64,000 bases of DNA from positions 22,279,872 to 22,343,871 of the forward strand of contig CM065713.1 in the NCBI GenBank assembly GCA_017654935.2, read 5' to 3'. A program made the position numbers and the translations under genes. This DNA comes from Phymorhynchus buccinoides. Taxonomy: Eukaryota > Mollusca > Gastropoda > Neogastropoda > Raphitomidae. Numbering within the stretch: position 1 is the first letter of the stretch; every line of letters begins with the position of its first letter. The notes below the pieces were generated by a model. The model was given only the letters and a program-made list of their open reading frames with translations. It had not been told where the DNA came from and did not search any database. Positions 19,630 to 32,282 of the stretch are shown here, in pieces.

Positions 19630-20848
19630 GAGTGTATATATCTACTGGTGTGTCTTTCTGTCTTTTTATGTTTTTTGCCTGTTTGTCAGTGTCTGTAAGT
19701 TTAAGTCTTTTGCTAAAAAAAATCATCAACTTTGATTTGCAATTCGAGGGGTGAATGCCAGAACTGCCTATCTGTGTTCTTTATTCCTGTTGAGATAGAC
19801 CGTTCTGGCAGGCACCCCTCGCATTGTTTTCTGCTTTGAGATAATCAATTTTTATTTTTTTTCTATTATGATCTACCCCTATTTTCTTTATCTTCACACT
19901 CGGTTTTGTGTCTTTTGTTTATTTTGATTGAAGCATATAATTATTTAAATCCGTCAATATTTTCTGATATGCACTTTTTTCTTATACTGAGCACGCCATA
20001 AGCCTAGCTTGTTGTTGCTTCAGTTTTGTTGCTTTGTATGTTTGTTATGTAAACACAATATAAAAAAAAACCGTTTAAACCAAGCGATAAACCAAGATAG
20101 TTACATATACGGATAAAAGTACATATTAGCCCTCCTCCACAGAGTGGCAGGGGGCTAATAAATGCTTTTAAAAAAAGGATTATATTCAGATAGTTTGAAT
20201 AATTTCAGCAATTTGTTTTCTTACCAAAAAGCGTAAACCCGTTTCTTGTTTTTCTTTTTTTTGTATTAAACATTTGTATTCCTTCTTCATACAAAGACTT
20301 AAAATGTATCAACCAAAAAAAGGAATGGTTCCAGCAAAAAAAATAGTATTAAGTGCATGGCTTTGTACATCGATTTCTCGGCAAATATGTAGATTTACAC
20401 CCTCCTGCTCTATTTCTTGGTTCTTTCCGTGGTTAGGGTTAGGGTTAGATGGTCTTTTCTTTTGCCACAAGCATCTGTTTTTTGGGTCAAAATCATCTCT
20501 CTTTTTTTAGCATGAAATCGCTGCCATTTACAAATAACATTCATATAATTATATGTATGCTTCAACATTCATGCAAAATAAACAGTGATTACCTGCAAAT
20601 AAAGATGAATAAAACAAAAAAAAGTTTGTCTTGCTTTTTTTCTTGTTAATAGTAAGTATAAAGAACCCGTTTCTTACCCCCAAAAAGTTTTTGCTCTGAA
20701 TTCTCTGGAATGTTTTTGTGTTTTCTATTCTAAGTACACCCCAAACACGAAAATAAACTTCTCTTGCCCAAAACAATATTATATTCGTATATGTGTGTTT
20801 CAGAACGCACTCCTCAAGCGTGCATGGTAGCGAACTGGACCGTGATTT
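19630..20848. other. AT-rich intergenic DNA, no gene recognised
   Basis: A small telomere-type run (GGTTAGGGTTAGGGTTAGAT) lies at about 20433-20452. A short inverted repeat (AGAACTGCCTATCTG vs its partner near 19800) flanks 19760-19820. The open frames are short and T-rich. Confidence 0.45.
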
Positions 20849-21090
20849 AACCCTTTCGCCGCCAATGTCGCATTTTTGCACCACAGTGATCTAACACCCA
20901 TGTCATTCAAACCCTTGAAATCCAGGGTCTGTTATTCAACGATATTGTGTTCCTAAATTTGGGCAGTAAAGGATTGACCCTATTCTAAATGTGTCACAGA
21001 GCAATTCCACAATATTGCAGACAAAATATTTTCTGTAGCCAAGTAAGTTCAATGGACATTTTTGGCTCAAAGATGGCTGGTGGTGTATGG
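20849..21090. mobile_element. TTAACCCTTTCGCCGCC MITE, partial copy
   Basis: It begins TTAACCCTTTCGCCGCCAAT and GTCGCATTTTTGCACCACAG and runs to AGATGGCTGGTGGTG, in the opposite orientation to the full copy at 21610-21861. TTAA plus CCCTTT termini resemble non-autonomous piggyBac-type elements (inference). It joins the tandem array at about 21130. Confidence 0.65.
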
Positions 21091-21124
21091 GGTGATACTC
21101 ACAAAGAAGCCACAAAACAGCTAA

Positions 21125-21450
21125 GTCCCCATTACCACCAACCCCCCACCACCTACGACCTCAGGACTTGGTAGCCTCTTCTGCCTTGTCGTTCTCCTTC
21201 CCCCAACCCTCTCCCTTACTCCGGACTCTTACCACCAACCCCCCACCACCTACGACCTCAGGACTTGGTAGCCTCTTCTGCCGTGTCGTTCTCCTTCCCC
21301 CATACCTCTCCCAACCCTCTCCCTTACTCCGGACCATTACCACCAAGCCCCCACCACCTACGACCTCAGGACTTGGTAGCCTCTTCTGCCTTATCGTTCT
21401 CCTCCCCCCATACCTCTCCCAACCCTCTCCCTTACTATACTCCAGACTCT
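21125..21450 (+). repeat. ~100-118-bp tandem repeat (three copies)
   Basis: ACCACCTACGACCTCAGGAC, TTGGTAGCCTCTTCTGCC and CCCAACCCTCTCCCTTACTC recur at about 21146, 21247 and 21353. Confidence 0.8.
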
Positions 21451-21609
21451 TACCATACTTCTTCCTAAACTTTCTCTGTATTTGACATGGGTGCAACTGT
21501 TCCCCGTATACAAGGATTTCCTGTTTTTTAAATTTTTAACCAGAAAAGGAAGTTCCTTTTTTTCTAAATTTGTCAAATCTTTGTGTGTCTACTGTATTTT
21601 TCAAACACT

Positions 21610-21861
21610 TTAACCCTTTCACCGCCGCCAGCCATATTTCAGCTCAAACTTTTCTTTTAAATTACCTGGGTAGAGAACAAAATCCATCTGCAGTACGGTA
21701 TGGGGGATTCTTCTGTGACATATAAAATAAGGTCTATCCTTACTTCCCAAAACTAAGACAATAGGGTCTTTGGATAATAGACCCCAATGTGTTGCCTTTT
21801 AGTGACATAGGTGTTAAATCACTGTGGGGCTAAAATGCGACTTTGGCGGTGAAAGGGTTAA
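21610..21861. mobile_element. TTAACCCTTTCACCGCC MITE, full copy
   Basis: TIRs TTTAACCCTTTCACCGCC at the left and GGCGGTGAAAGGGTTAAA at the right bound about 250 bp. Terminal TTAA fits piggyBac-type target preference. No coding capacity. Confidence 0.75.
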
Positions 21862-22054
21862 AGTAAGAATTTGTATAAATTGTGGAAAAAGCAAACTAAA
21901 ATACCTTCATAAGTCAATTTTTGCTTCAGCTGCAGGGGGACATTACCCCTGGACCCCGACCTTTCAGGTTTTTTTTCATTTTGGGTAGTTGAGTTTATCT
22001 CTGATTCTTGCTACGTGGCTCAACATAAGAAAACCACGGGGTCATAAAATGATG

Positions 22055-22475
22055 TGTTGCCATGCACGTTCGTAGCATGCGTGGAGGGGCCATGTTTTCC
22101 TGTTGCCATGAACGTTCGCAGAATGCGTGGAGGGGCCATGTTTTCCTGTTGCCATGCACGTTTGTAGCATGCGTGGAGGGGCCATGTTTTCCTGTTCCCA
22201 TCCACGTTTGTAGCATGCGTGGAGGGGACATGTTTTCCTGTTGCCATGCACGTTTGTAGCATGCGTGGAGGGGACATATTTTCCTGTTGCCATGCACGTT
22301 TGTAGCATGCGTGGTACTGGAGGGAACATGTTTTCCTGTTCCCATCCACGTTTGTAGCATGCGTGGAGGGGCCATGTTTTCCTGTTGCCATGCACGTTTG
22401 TAGCATGCGTGGAGGGGCCATGTTTTCCTGTTGCCATGCACATTCGCAGCATGCGTGGAGGGGAAATGTTTTCCT
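22055..22475 (+). repeat. 46-bp minisatellite (GCATGCGTGGAGGGG)
   Basis: Nine copies of GTTGCCATGCACGTTTGTAG/CATGCGTGGAGGGGCCATGT/TTTCCT, one with a GTACTGG-type insertion. GCATGC is palindromic. All six frames stay open for long stretches because of the repeat; none is taken as coding. Confidence 0.95.
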
Positions 22476-22714
22476 GCTTCAAAACTCAACGGAACTTTTT
22501 TTAAATTTCGATAAACGAATACTAGCTAATTTCTCAAAATAGATTGAAAATGTTGTATGCATATGCATATTTTGAAAAATAAATGAACTATTCAGTCGAT
22601 TTTGACAGCAATGTGAAATTAGATCTCGATTTTGAAATTAAAATGTTCACTTTTTGGGGAGACAAACACTGTGTATATAAAAACAGCAAAATGAAAGCAA
22701 CACTGTTAAAATCT

Positions 22715-22860
22715 GTTTTAAATTCGGAACTTTCCTGGTGTTGCACTGCCTCCGGGCAGTGCCTCCAGGATCGTTCTTACCATCTTCATATCTGCCAATG
22801 TCCCATATGTGTCTGTTTCAGACCGGAGGACGTTAAACAGATTTTTCTTCGCAACACAAA
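22715..22860 (-). mobile_element. Family B short retroposon fragment
   Basis: AACTTTCCTGGTGTTGCACT, GCCTCCGGGCAGTGCCTCCA, TCCCATATGTGTCTGTTTCA and GGAGGACGTTAAAC in the reverse orientation. Confidence 0.7.
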
Positions 22861-22972
22861 ACTGCTATCAAAACAAGGGCGTCGCCGAGCGGCAGACATG
22901 TCCGTCACCAGCAATGCCACGCACTTGCGACACCCCCCAGTAGCATAATTTTTGTGTGTGGGCCAACGCAAC

Positions 22973-23049
<77 letters not shown>
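22973..23049. repeat. (CT)n microsatellite
   Basis: An almost uninterrupted CT run. Confidence 0.98.
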
Positions 23050-23053
<4 letters not shown>

Positions 23054-23139
23054 GTGTTTGTGTGCTGTAATGTATTCTTAATATTACACCCCCTTTTATG
23101 TAAGAATGTGTTATACTCTTACTGTCACATCCTGACACA

Positions 23140-23690
23140 AAATTGGAAGGGATTTTGTCTGCTAGTTCACGAGATACAGCTTGAAGAATAAGCGCAGAGA
23201 AGGACATTTCAGTTTTCAAGGTCACACTTCAAGGTGAAGATCAGCATGGTGATAATTTATGCTCGGATGTGTTCTTCTCTAGGGCATACAGTACCACACA
23301 CAATCTGAAGCGCTTCTGTCAAGTACAAATGTGGAAAATATGGCTTAAAAACCCAATTTGTAGACCCCTACCACTTTCAAGGCCTACCGATCTTCTGGAC
23401 CGTGACCGTGATCGGTATGCCACCATCAGAACGGGCATAAGCCAAAGTACCTTCATGCCAAAGTTGGAGACTAACACCAACGGTGTGGGAGTTATGGCCC
23501 CTTAACGATTTTCGGGTTTCAATGTCGTACACCAAGGTCAAGATCACGACGGCAAAAAGTTTTGTGCGGATGCCTTCCTCTCATGGGGACACACCAGCAC
23601 ACACAATTTGACGCGATTCGGTCAAGCGGTTCGGGAGATATCCTTGGGACAGACAAAAGGGAAAAAATAAGAAAAAATACAAACCAGCCC
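23140..23690 (+). repeat. Family F interspersed repeat
   Basis: Shares AATCTGAAGCGCTTCTGTCA, CAAGGTCAAGATCACGA and TTTGACGCGATTCGGTCAAG with 5230-5720. No coding content. Confidence 0.6.
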
Positions 23691-23813
23691 ATCGCAAAGT
23701 CCGATCACCTATGGTGACGGACAATAAAGACTATCAAGTACGCTGAAAGTAAAAAAGCAATCTATTTCTTGCTTTGGAAATCTTCTTGTGTGGTTTTGAA
23801 TTGTCAGGATGTT

Positions 23814-24382
23814 AAAGGTGGACTCTGACGGATGAGTTTTTGCAAGAAACAGGTCGAGATCACCAGAAAGACAGCCTTTTCAGGGATCGGAACACTCACT
23901 TTGCTCTGGTTTCCTAGAAAATAAACCGTCAAAACGGCGATTCCTCCTTGGCGGAGATGCCGGAGAGAGAAGCCATTTTGGATGGGGTGGGTGAAGGTCA
24001 CTCATTGTGGTTGAAGCGTTTTCTTTTTTTGTAGTGCAGTAAAAAAAAAAATGGAGCTGTTTCCTTTGTTGTGAGCGAAACGTCTTTAGATAATCTGTAA
24101 GCATATAAAAAAATAATTTAAAGAAGAAAAAAAAGGCTTGTATTGCGAACATTTCGTGCAAACGATTTGGTCTAAATGCAGACGGCCATTAGAAAAGAGA
24201 AGCCACACGCCTTCTCTTTGGGTGAAATAATTTGACTTCCAGCACCTCCGCCAAGGAGGAATCGCCGATTTGACTTCTAGGAAACCAGAGCAAAGTGAGT
24301 TGCAATCTCTGTAAAGGGTGTTTTCCTGGTGATCTGGACGTGCTTCTTACAAACACTCATCCGTCAGGGTGGCCCTTTAAAG
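23814..24382. mobile_element. Foldback MITE with ~170-bp inverted arms (TTAA ends)
   Basis: Left end TTAAAGGTGGACTCTGACGG and right end CCGTCAGGGTGGCCCTTTAA are inverted. The arms contain TCACTTTGCTCTGGTTTCCT and GGCGATTCCTCCTTGGCGGA and their complements. The loop, about 24020-24200, has poly-A and CGAAACGTC. A related copy starts at 63735 and runs off the window, and a core fragment lies at 33495-33690. Confidence 0.8.
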
Positions 24383-24413
24383 AGGATCCAATGCAAAAGT
24401 GATTGCAATAGGA

Positions 24414-24800
24414 ATTGTTCGGAAATAATTAAGGGGAGTAATTTCATGGTGTGTCGGAGTGATCTCGCCTAATTCAATCGGTCAAACAGGGGAAGTTACT
24501 CTACCATCAGGTGGATCCCCAGCTCTCGCCTCGTATGCTTGAGTAGACTTACATCACTTAGAGCACCGTGCGTCATTCTAAAATTGATGTCATTTATGTT
24601 TTAACGTCACATTTAGCAAGTTTTATCAGTTTATGGGTATACTGGCCACCCATAATTGTTCGTGTTTTTCAGTTTTTAATGTTTGCAAGTCGCTGACTCG
24701 CATCCTGCGGTTTCAAGCTTCGACACCAATGTTGCATTGTTGCTATGGTATTAGACCGAGTAATGGAGGTAAGCAACTCTAATTCTTACGAAGTGCTCTC
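24414..24800 (+). repeat. Family D interspersed repeat
   Basis: TTGTTCGGAAATAATTAAGG to TCTTACGAAGTGCTCTCCC. This copy has no internal MITE, unlike 17345-17985. Confidence 0.75.
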
Positions 24801-25708
24801 CCTTATTTTTTTCTCCGAAAATCGTCTTTTAATATAAGTGTTCTTGCTGGGTTGGGTTTTTTTTATCCAAAGATGCCTCGGACAGTTTCAACTAAGAACA
24901 TGTTCCATACCAACCCGTTTTGAGATGATAAGGATGGTATCATTTTGAGATGATAACATACTACACGTACAACATCTCTATTCCGGCGCAAAGCAGCATT
25001 CACAAACAATGAATCCAGTTGTCTGTCAAACTGCCTATTTCACGAAAATGGATGTCTTTTCCATCATTTAACATTTCTTTCTTTTTTTCTGCTTCTTCGC
25101 CTTCTTTTATATTCTTCAACGTTTTGGGGGTTTTTTGTTCTATTTTTATTTCTTGTTGTTTATTCCTTTTTTCCTCATTCACTGCTTTTATTTTTGTAGT
25201 AGCAAAAAGAAAATCTAAGCTATAATTATAAGCAACGATGGACTTGGACTAAGGCTGTGTCAGACCAATTGACATAGGCTAGAACACCAAGGCTACATCA
25301 AAATGTTGTTATGCTATGCATAGTTATGCGAGGATTGTCTTTAGCCATGGCAAGCTCCTAACATAACATCATCAGTCTAAAAAAAATTCTCCGCCGTTAG
25401 GAGAATGTTGTTGTGGCTATTACCCATGTGGCGGGGTAATCAAAAAATTTTTACGGTGCACACAAAATCGTAATGTTCTCATCCCTAGCTGGTGCATGTG
25501 TGTACCATAGTGTTCAAGTGCTTCGGCTGTTGGGATGATCCCTGGAGTCTTTAAGCCAGGGTACGACAACAACAACAGCAACGAAATAATGCAAGGCAAT
25601 CTAGAGATGTCCAATGATTCACCGAGTGTGGTCCATGTCGGCTCACTGTCTTTCACAACGTTACAGACGGCGAGGTTTTTCACGGGCACACTAAGCTTCT
25701 GTAGTTTG
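24800..25708. other. AT-rich DNA, no gene recognised
   Basis: T-rich stretches lie at 25070-25200. 25420-25690 is open on the minus strand for 104 codons but resembles nothing recognised. Confidence 0.4.
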
Positions 25709-26107
25709 TTTATTGTTTGTGGCTCAAGCCACAAGCCTATAACTCACTTTGTCGGTCGGTCGGTCTGTCGTTCCAAAATTGTCGCACATTTTGACAAAAT
25801 GTCGCACTTCAAATCGAGGCTACACTTCAAAATTAATTGAGGCCGCTCTTTAAAATGATGTATTTCAAAAGCGTACAAAATAATAAACATACGTAATACA
25901 GACACTACAACGGTGCTTCTTTTGATGAGTATAAGTAGGATACATAGTTTTAAATGTTTTCCAAAAGATATAAAAAGTTACGAAATGGTGCAGAGATAAC
26001 ATTCTGGTTTACAGATTAAAATTATCGAAAAGCCAGGGGAGGTAACTCATGATTGGAGTGGTAAAACTAGACCGCGGGCCACAAACTATTGCGATTTTCG
26101 CGCTTGT
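25709..26107 (-). repeat. Family E interspersed repeat, truncated
   Basis: In reverse: TTGTGGCTCAAGCCACAAGC, ATAACTCACTTTGTCGGTCG, AAAGCGTACAAAATAATAAA, ending GTGGTAAAACTAGACCGCGG. Copies on the plus strand at 32283, 57203 and 61340. Confidence 0.75.
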
Positions 26108-26109
26108 TA

Positions 26110-26705
26110 CAAATTAATCCGCAAAAGTTAACGAACATCAGCTGCAAACTAATCAAGAAAAGTTAACAACCATGAGCTTCTGTAGTTTGTTTATTACAAA
26201 TTAATCCGCAAAAGTTAACAAACATCAGGTTCTGTAGTTTATTACAAACTAATCCACAAAAGTTAACAACCACTAGCTTCTGTAGTTTGATTATTACAAA
26301 CTAATCCACAAAAGTTAACAACCATTAGCACACTTGTGGCGGTGCCATAGCCGATGAGGTTTAACCGAGGCGTGGTCATCGCTACAGCTATCTGTATTAA
26401 TAAAAAAATCGGGACTTTACTGGTTTCGTACTGCCTCCGGGCATTGCCTCCAGTATTGTTCCAACCATATTTGTATTTACAAATGTCCCATATGTGTCTG
26501 ATTCAGACCAAGAGGACGTAAAACTCCATTTTCTCTCTAACAACCATTAGCTTCTGTAGTTTGTTTATTACAAACTAATCCACAAAAGTTAACAACCATT
26601 AGCTTCTGTAGTTTGCTTATTACAAATTAATCCACAAAAGTTGAGAACCACGAGCTTCTGTAGTTTGTTTATTACAAATGTATTAATCCACAAAAGTTAA
26701 AAGCA
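26110..26705 (+). repeat. 52-bp tandem repeat interrupted by family B
   Basis: Units AACCATTAGCTTCTGTAGTT/TGTTTATTACAAACTAATCC/ACAAAAGTTAAC, eight or so, split by the insertion at 26333-26537. Confidence 0.85.
26333..26537 (-). mobile_element. Family B short retroposon, near full length
   Basis: GTGGCGGTGCCATAGCCGAT, GAGGTTTAACCGAGGCGTGG, TGCCTCCGGGCATTGCCTCC, TCCCATATGTGTCTGATTCA, AGAGGACGTAAAAC. Inserted within the 52-bp array, whose units resume after it. Confidence 0.8.
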
Positions 26706-27779
26706 TTCGATTTGTTTGGACGAATGAGTCTGGTCACGTGATTAGGACAAACACAAAATCAGAGTGCTAGGCCTAGTTTATGCAAACAAGTTTCTCGACC
26801 CCTTCGGCCTTTTCAGTCTTGCCTTTCTTAGCGAACATTGAGCACTATTTTAGCAACTTTTTGATCTAATTGTTTTTTGATTGTCGTTGTTACTAACACC
26901 AAAGACACTGTAATGGGAATAAGACAGACAAGCGGCCATTTTCCCCTATATGAGTAGTGAGGACAGAAACCCTGATTATGCCCCCCTTGAACCATGAACA
27001 TCATCAGTAATATAACACTGATTGTTACTGTTTCGTAGATTTTCTGGCCGTATTTGCAGCTTCCTTACCTTACTTTGTCTTCAGGAAAACAGAAAAAGGT
27101 TTTGCCCAAGTACTCAAATGTGAATCTCATAGATATATTTTGTACAAAACGTCGATTCAAATTCCAGTCTTTGGATAGAGCCGGCATTTCTTAATGGGAT
27201 CACGAACGATAACCCAATCAGCCCAGCTCGCCGTGACTCTCCAGTTGTCTGTCTTATTCCCATTACAGTGTCTTTGCCACATCATCGTGAAACTCGGAAT
27301 GTAGATCAAAAGATTAAGCTTTGAAATAATATGTTTCAATCCCTGCAGAAAAACAAATATAAAACAGCAGTGAAAACTGAAAACCGGACACATACGTACC
27401 TTAACCATTATGGCCATATGGCCTGGGAACACAGAAGAAATCCAGATAGACCATGACAAAGGGAATGAAGAAGGCCAATGGTAGGTACCATCTGGATTTC
27501 ACCCAACGTGATCATCAAATTCTCCTGTAGAGTAGGCATAAAGGATATCAAGATTTTAGTCGCTGGAGTAGGCCTACTAGATATACAGACACTATTTGAA
27601 CAACTCTGTGTGTGTGTCCTTCTGTTTGTTCATCATGTAACTCACGAACCAGTGTACAGAATCGCTTCAAATTTTATGTGGTGATGTATCACGGTACAAG
27701 GGTGAAGGGTCCCATAGAACATTTGTAACCGTGGTGACCTTGGAGTTTGACCTTAAAAACCGGTCAGAAGTAGTAGTAA

Positions 27780-27780
<1 letters not shown>
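26705..27780. other. Unassigned DNA with a distant inverted repeat and family A/F pieces
   Basis: AAAGACACTGTAATGGGAAT plus AAGACAGACAA at about 26902 is inverted at about 27245-27275. 27157-27360 on the minus strand is open after a TTTTTCTGCAG acceptor-like site but overlaps that inverted repeat and matches nothing known. A family A 3' piece lies at 27378-27436, and family F at 27640-27770. Confidence 0.4.
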
Positions 27781-28045
<265 letters not shown>

Positions 28046-28502
28046 TATACGCTTCTTCTTCTTCCGCTAGGAAGCCAACTTCAACAGGCTGAAGATTATG
28101 TTGCACTTAGAGGGTAAGCTGTACGAAAATAAGAATTTTGATATTAGAAAGCAGAGATAAATGTGGAGACAGAGAGAATGAATGAGAGAGAGGGAGAGAA
28201 TGGACCATAGACCTTTATTTCGGACTATCCGGGCAAGACCAATCCAGCTAGCGAAGCGCTCACTCCCTGGCCCGGGGGCGAACCCCGACCGACCGGCGCA
28301 GCTCCTGCCCTTCATTTAGCCCTACTTGACCGCTAGTAGTTCCCTGGTTTAAATGCGAGGTTGGGGCAAGGGGGGGAGGGGGAGGTGGCTGGGGCAGGGA
28401 AGTAAATATAATGTTTTACGTCCTCCCGGCCTAAGCCATATGGGACATTTCTTTTTACTTTAGATTTTGGGAAGTAAGGGGGGGGAAGGCGAAAGGCGAA
28501 AA

Positions 28503-28697
28503 TGGTGTTTTACGTCCTCTTGGTCTGAATCAGACACATATGGGACATTTGTAAATACAAATATGGTGGAAACAGTACTGGAGGCAATGCCCGGAGGCAG
28601 TACGAAACCAGTAAAGTCCCGATTTTTTTATTAATACAGATAGCTGTAGCGGTGACCACGCCTCGGTTAAACCTCATCGGCTATGGCACCGCCACAA
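28503..28697 (+). mobile_element. Family B short retroposon, near full length
   Basis: GTTTTACGTCCTCTTGGTCT, TGGAGGCAATGCCCGGAGGC, ACCACGCCTCGGTTAAACCT, GGCTATGGCACCGCCAC. Preceded at 28423-28500 by a family C-like piece with a G8 run. Confidence 0.8.
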
Positions 28698-28699
28698 GA

Positions 28700-29420
28700 T
28701 CGATATATAGATAAAAGTGGGGAAGGGACATGAAAAAAATATTTTATTATCTGCTGTAATTTTCTTTTAATATTATAAATATTTATCTTGAGTAAGGGTC
28801 AAGTTTGTTTTTAGGAACCATGGCTCGCACGAGACTACTCTAAATTATAATATATTTCTTTTGATATAAAATATTAGATAAAAACTTCTAGCTGTACCTC
28901 TCTGAGCAAGAGCAAATGATTAAAATTTTCAGGACCACTTTTTTAAAACAAGTTTCATAAAATTCAAGTAAGGTCTAAAGAGACGGGGGAAAATATTTAC
29001 ATCTCTTTTTTTTATTCTTCAAAATTGTCTCGTTTAAAAGATTTCCGCTTGATGCTGAAAACAATTTGTACACGTTAACAGGGCTTTTAGATTTTACGTC
29101 GTTAAATGTTTTTCTAAGAATTGAATAAGTCAGGAGAAGCGAGGGTCCCTATATTAATCAAAATTTACAAACCAAAACGACCTCGGACTCAAAAAGGCGC
29201 TGAAACATATTTTGGCCGAGTCCGGGTAGAAAAAAGTTTTTGTACAAAAGAAGAATCATTGTACTGAGGGGGGGAAGCAAAAAAAAAATCAATAGAGGCC
29301 ATCCACCTGTTCCTTATGTTCTATCTAAAGGGACCCTGCTTATCAAATTGTATCTCAAAATTATGTACATTTTTTGTTAAAAACAATTTATTGTTAAAAT
29401 ATCTTTAAAATTAATCAATT
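28700..29420. other. AT-rich DNA, nothing recognised
   Basis: No repeat family, gene motif or long open frame seen. Confidence 0.4.
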
Positions 29421-29429
29421 TTATAACTG

Positions 29430-29710
29430 GTGACTATACTGACGGGGCTGGTTAACGAATCTTACTTGTTTGGGCCGGAGGGAAGGAGGTAGAGGGACCC
29501 CTCCTCCCCGACCGAAACAGTGGTAGGGCGTCGCTATATGGGTCGGCAGGGAAGTTTGATGGAGGTGTTTATGGAGGGCTGATTTGAATGCCTCCAATGA
29601 CTGGGTGGTGGCAACTTGCTGAGGGAGGCTGTTCCATAGTGATAGTGTGTGGGGGAAAGAAGGTGGCCTTGCGGTATTGGGTTCTGTGGCTGGGAATGTC
29701 ATAGACGGCA
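29430..29710 (-). pseudogene. C-terminal fragment of a non-LTR reverse transcriptase
   Basis: The minus strand reads HTLSLWNSLPQQVATTQSLE followed by AFKSALHKHL, the typical (S)(L/V)WNSLP...V....SL..FKS.L..HL end of CR1-like and related pol proteins in animals. Only this terminal block remains, as expected of a 5'-truncated copy (first strand made from the 3' end). Confidence 0.7.
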
Positions 29711-29909
29711 GAGTGTGTAAGTAGTAGTAGTAGTAATTAGGGCTAGAAGTGGGCCTCGCGGCCCTTTTACGCCCTTTCTCGTTTGTGATTTTGATTTGTT
29801 TCAGGGTGGCCTGCTTTCTACAGCTAAACTATAAAATGTAACAACAAATATGGAATGGACTTTTTCTTCTTTTTGTTTTTCTCTTTTTTTTTATTAATCG
29901 AAAGTAGTA

Positions 29910-30123
29910 GGGGAAGACGGGGTAAAAAGCGCATGGGCGGGTAAGAAGCCCACCCCAATTATCTCATGAAATAAAGAAAAGTTCATTCAAATTTGCCCAT
30001 GAGACGAATGCTAGACATTAACGCTCGTCTCATGGGCAAAATGAGGCTGAAATTTGCTTCATTTCATGAGATAATTGGGGTGGGCTTCTTACCCGCCCAT
30101 GCGCTTTTTACCCCGTCTTCCCC
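29910..30123. mobile_element. Foldback MITE, copy 2
   Basis: Same GGGGAAGACGGGG arms, flanked by TA on both sides. Confidence 0.9.
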
Positions 30124-30365
30124 TAGCCAAAATTTTTGACATCATTGTCTTTGTCCAGAAGGTTTTTGAATATATTTATGTTAGGTGCAGCCTTAATGTT
30201 AGTTGACAAATTATTCCAGTATTGAACAACTCGGTTAGAAAAGTAAAGCTTGCGAATGTTAGTAACTGATCGTCTTAAAAATAACTTCTATGTACTATTT
30301 CGTGTCATGTTTGTGATACTTAGGGGAAAAAATATAAAACAAGTTGTTGGTTTTTACTTTTAGCT

Positions 30366-30391
30366 CTGTGTGTTTGTGTGTGTGTGTGTGT

Positions 30392-30478
<87 letters not shown>
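30366..30478. repeat. (GT)n microsatellite
   Basis: A TG run of about 110 bp with one TACG interruption. Confidence 0.98.
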
Positions 30479-30479
<1 letters not shown>

Positions 30480-30482
<3 letters not shown>

Positions 30483-31850
30483 CTAGTGTTTATTTTGCAT
30501 TGTAATTTAATACTATATTTATTTGTTTATTCATTTATACTAAAAAAAGTGTGCGAAAAGTTTGATTTTGGATGAGAGTTTGTAAATGATATGTTTCGTA
30601 TTATGTTTGTTTTATGTGCATGCCAGACAAAGATTTTCTTTATCTTTTTAAAAGACAATCATAATTTTGATTGATTGATTGTAACTGGTGATCTTTCTTT
30701 CGTACACAATGCAAACTAAAGTCAAGGGGGATAAGCCAGACGATACTGTCACAAATGGAACAACGTGCGGTGATAGTACCTTCTGGGGAAAATGCCTCTC
30801 GAATTACACACATCCAAATTGGTTTAAGCAACTTTGTATTCAATGTCAAGTAGTACATATACAACAAAATATCATTTTATTATAAAGTTTAAGACAAATC
30901 TGTTAAGACTCAATCTGAGTAAACGCTCTAGAGATGTATCCTTTCTGGCTTATCTAAGCCAAAAACCATCATCCCAGGCTTATGACATCATAAGTTATGA
31001 CATCATCAATGACATCATTCAGTACGAGACCATCTCGTAGCCAGGCAGGGATGGGGTTAACGAAGTGAGTCTATGTTCTCGTCAGTGTTTTCACGGATCC
31101 TATATTTACAATGTGTAGTGTCCATGGTGTTTTGTCTATGTCTATGTCTGTATGTGTTGCGTCCCTGGTCAAAACTTTAACGTTGGCTTTTTCTCGGGAA
31201 CTAGAAGGCTTACACGTATAGATGTTTATGCAAGCTTTCAAGAAAGATGAGTTGCATAATAAAATTAACCAATGACCTTGACCTTTGACCTTTAACATGC
31301 AGTTTTTGTCTTGGCCAATCTTTTATTTTTCGTTTGCCTTGCAAAGAGTGTTCCGCTTCGTTGCATTTTGTTTGTGATCAAATACTTCCCTTCCCCTGCC
31401 CAAACTTCACACACAAATATTTTAACCCCCAGTCTTCTACCGTTTGGTAGGAAACCAGGTGGTACGAATTGTGTGATAGGTACTGTATCAATAAGCCTCC
31501 CCTATTTTAATAAAGCGAAGGAGAAGCCTCACCTGAGATACACTGTAAAGGGTCTGGTAAATGATTCTGCCAAAGCTGGAGTTCAGATCATGGAACAGAC
31601 ACCAACAGCGTTTTCGTTTTCGTGTTCGTAGGCTATGGCTCCAACCCACGTGTCGTCATATCCGGCCACAAGGAGCGCCATATTATGGGAGACCGCCATC
31701 TTAGTCCTTACCTTTTTTTGAAAAATGCCAGATCGATGCTGCGTATTTGGCTGTTCCAATTCGAAACTTATCTAAACTGTATTTATAACATCTGGATGTT
31801 TTCTTTACACATTTAGATAACATTTTCACTTTGTTTACATACAAATAAGG
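30480..31850. other. Unassigned DNA, no gene recognised
   Basis: Short ATGACATCAT-type direct repeats at 30980-31020. 31080-31300 resembles 47160-47280 in the reverse direction (AACTTTAACGTTGGC and inverted counterpart) and is a dispersed repeat. Open frames are short. Confidence 0.4.
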
Positions 31851-31917
31851 ACTACGATGGCGACACTTCCGTTGGAATGGTCGAGATGCGCACGCAGGTG
31901 GGTTGGAGCCATACGTA

Positions 31918-32235
31918 TGCCAAGAGAAGACGCTCGTGTCACGATGCTTCGGGTCCGTCGTTTTCTGTTTTTTTCGTTTTCGTTTTCGTATTCGTATTCG
32001 CATGCCAAGAGAAGACGCTCGTGTCACGATGCTTCGGGTCCGTCGTTTTCTGGGTTTTTTCGTTTTCGTTTTCGTATTCGTATGCCAAGAAAAAACACTC
32101 GTGTCACTATGCTTTGGGTCCTTCGTTTTCTGTTTTTTTCGTTTTCGTTTTCGTATTCGTATTTGCATGCCAAGAAAAAACACTCGTGTCACTATGCTTC
32201 GGGTCCGTCGTTTTCTGTTTTTCCGTTTTCGTTTT
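31918..32235 (+). repeat. ~83-bp tandem repeat (four copies)
   Basis: GCCAAGAGAAGACGCTCGTG, TCACGATGCTTCGGGTCCGT, CGTTTTCTG and TTTTCGTTTTCGTATTCGTA at about 31919, 32004, 32083 and 32168. Open in several frames only because of the repeat. Confidence 0.85.
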
Positions 32236-32282
32236 CAGAGATCTGTGGGAACCCTGTATATTGTGCCACGCTTATGTATAAA

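Noticed and set aside
22020..22489. Three overlapping minus-strand frames of repeated MLQTCMATGKH units
   Set aside because: The 46-bp array without stop codons yields open frames in every phase; no start context or homology.
27157..27360. Minus-strand exon candidate after TTTTTCTGCAG
   Set aside because: It has an acceptor-like site, but part of it is an inverted copy of 26902-26932 and the protein matches nothing recognised. More likely a dispersed repeat.
28067..28315. Minus-strand GC-rich frame around GCCCGGGGGCGAACCCC
   Set aside because: A box B-like string is present, but no tRNA fold or repeat partner could be found within the window.
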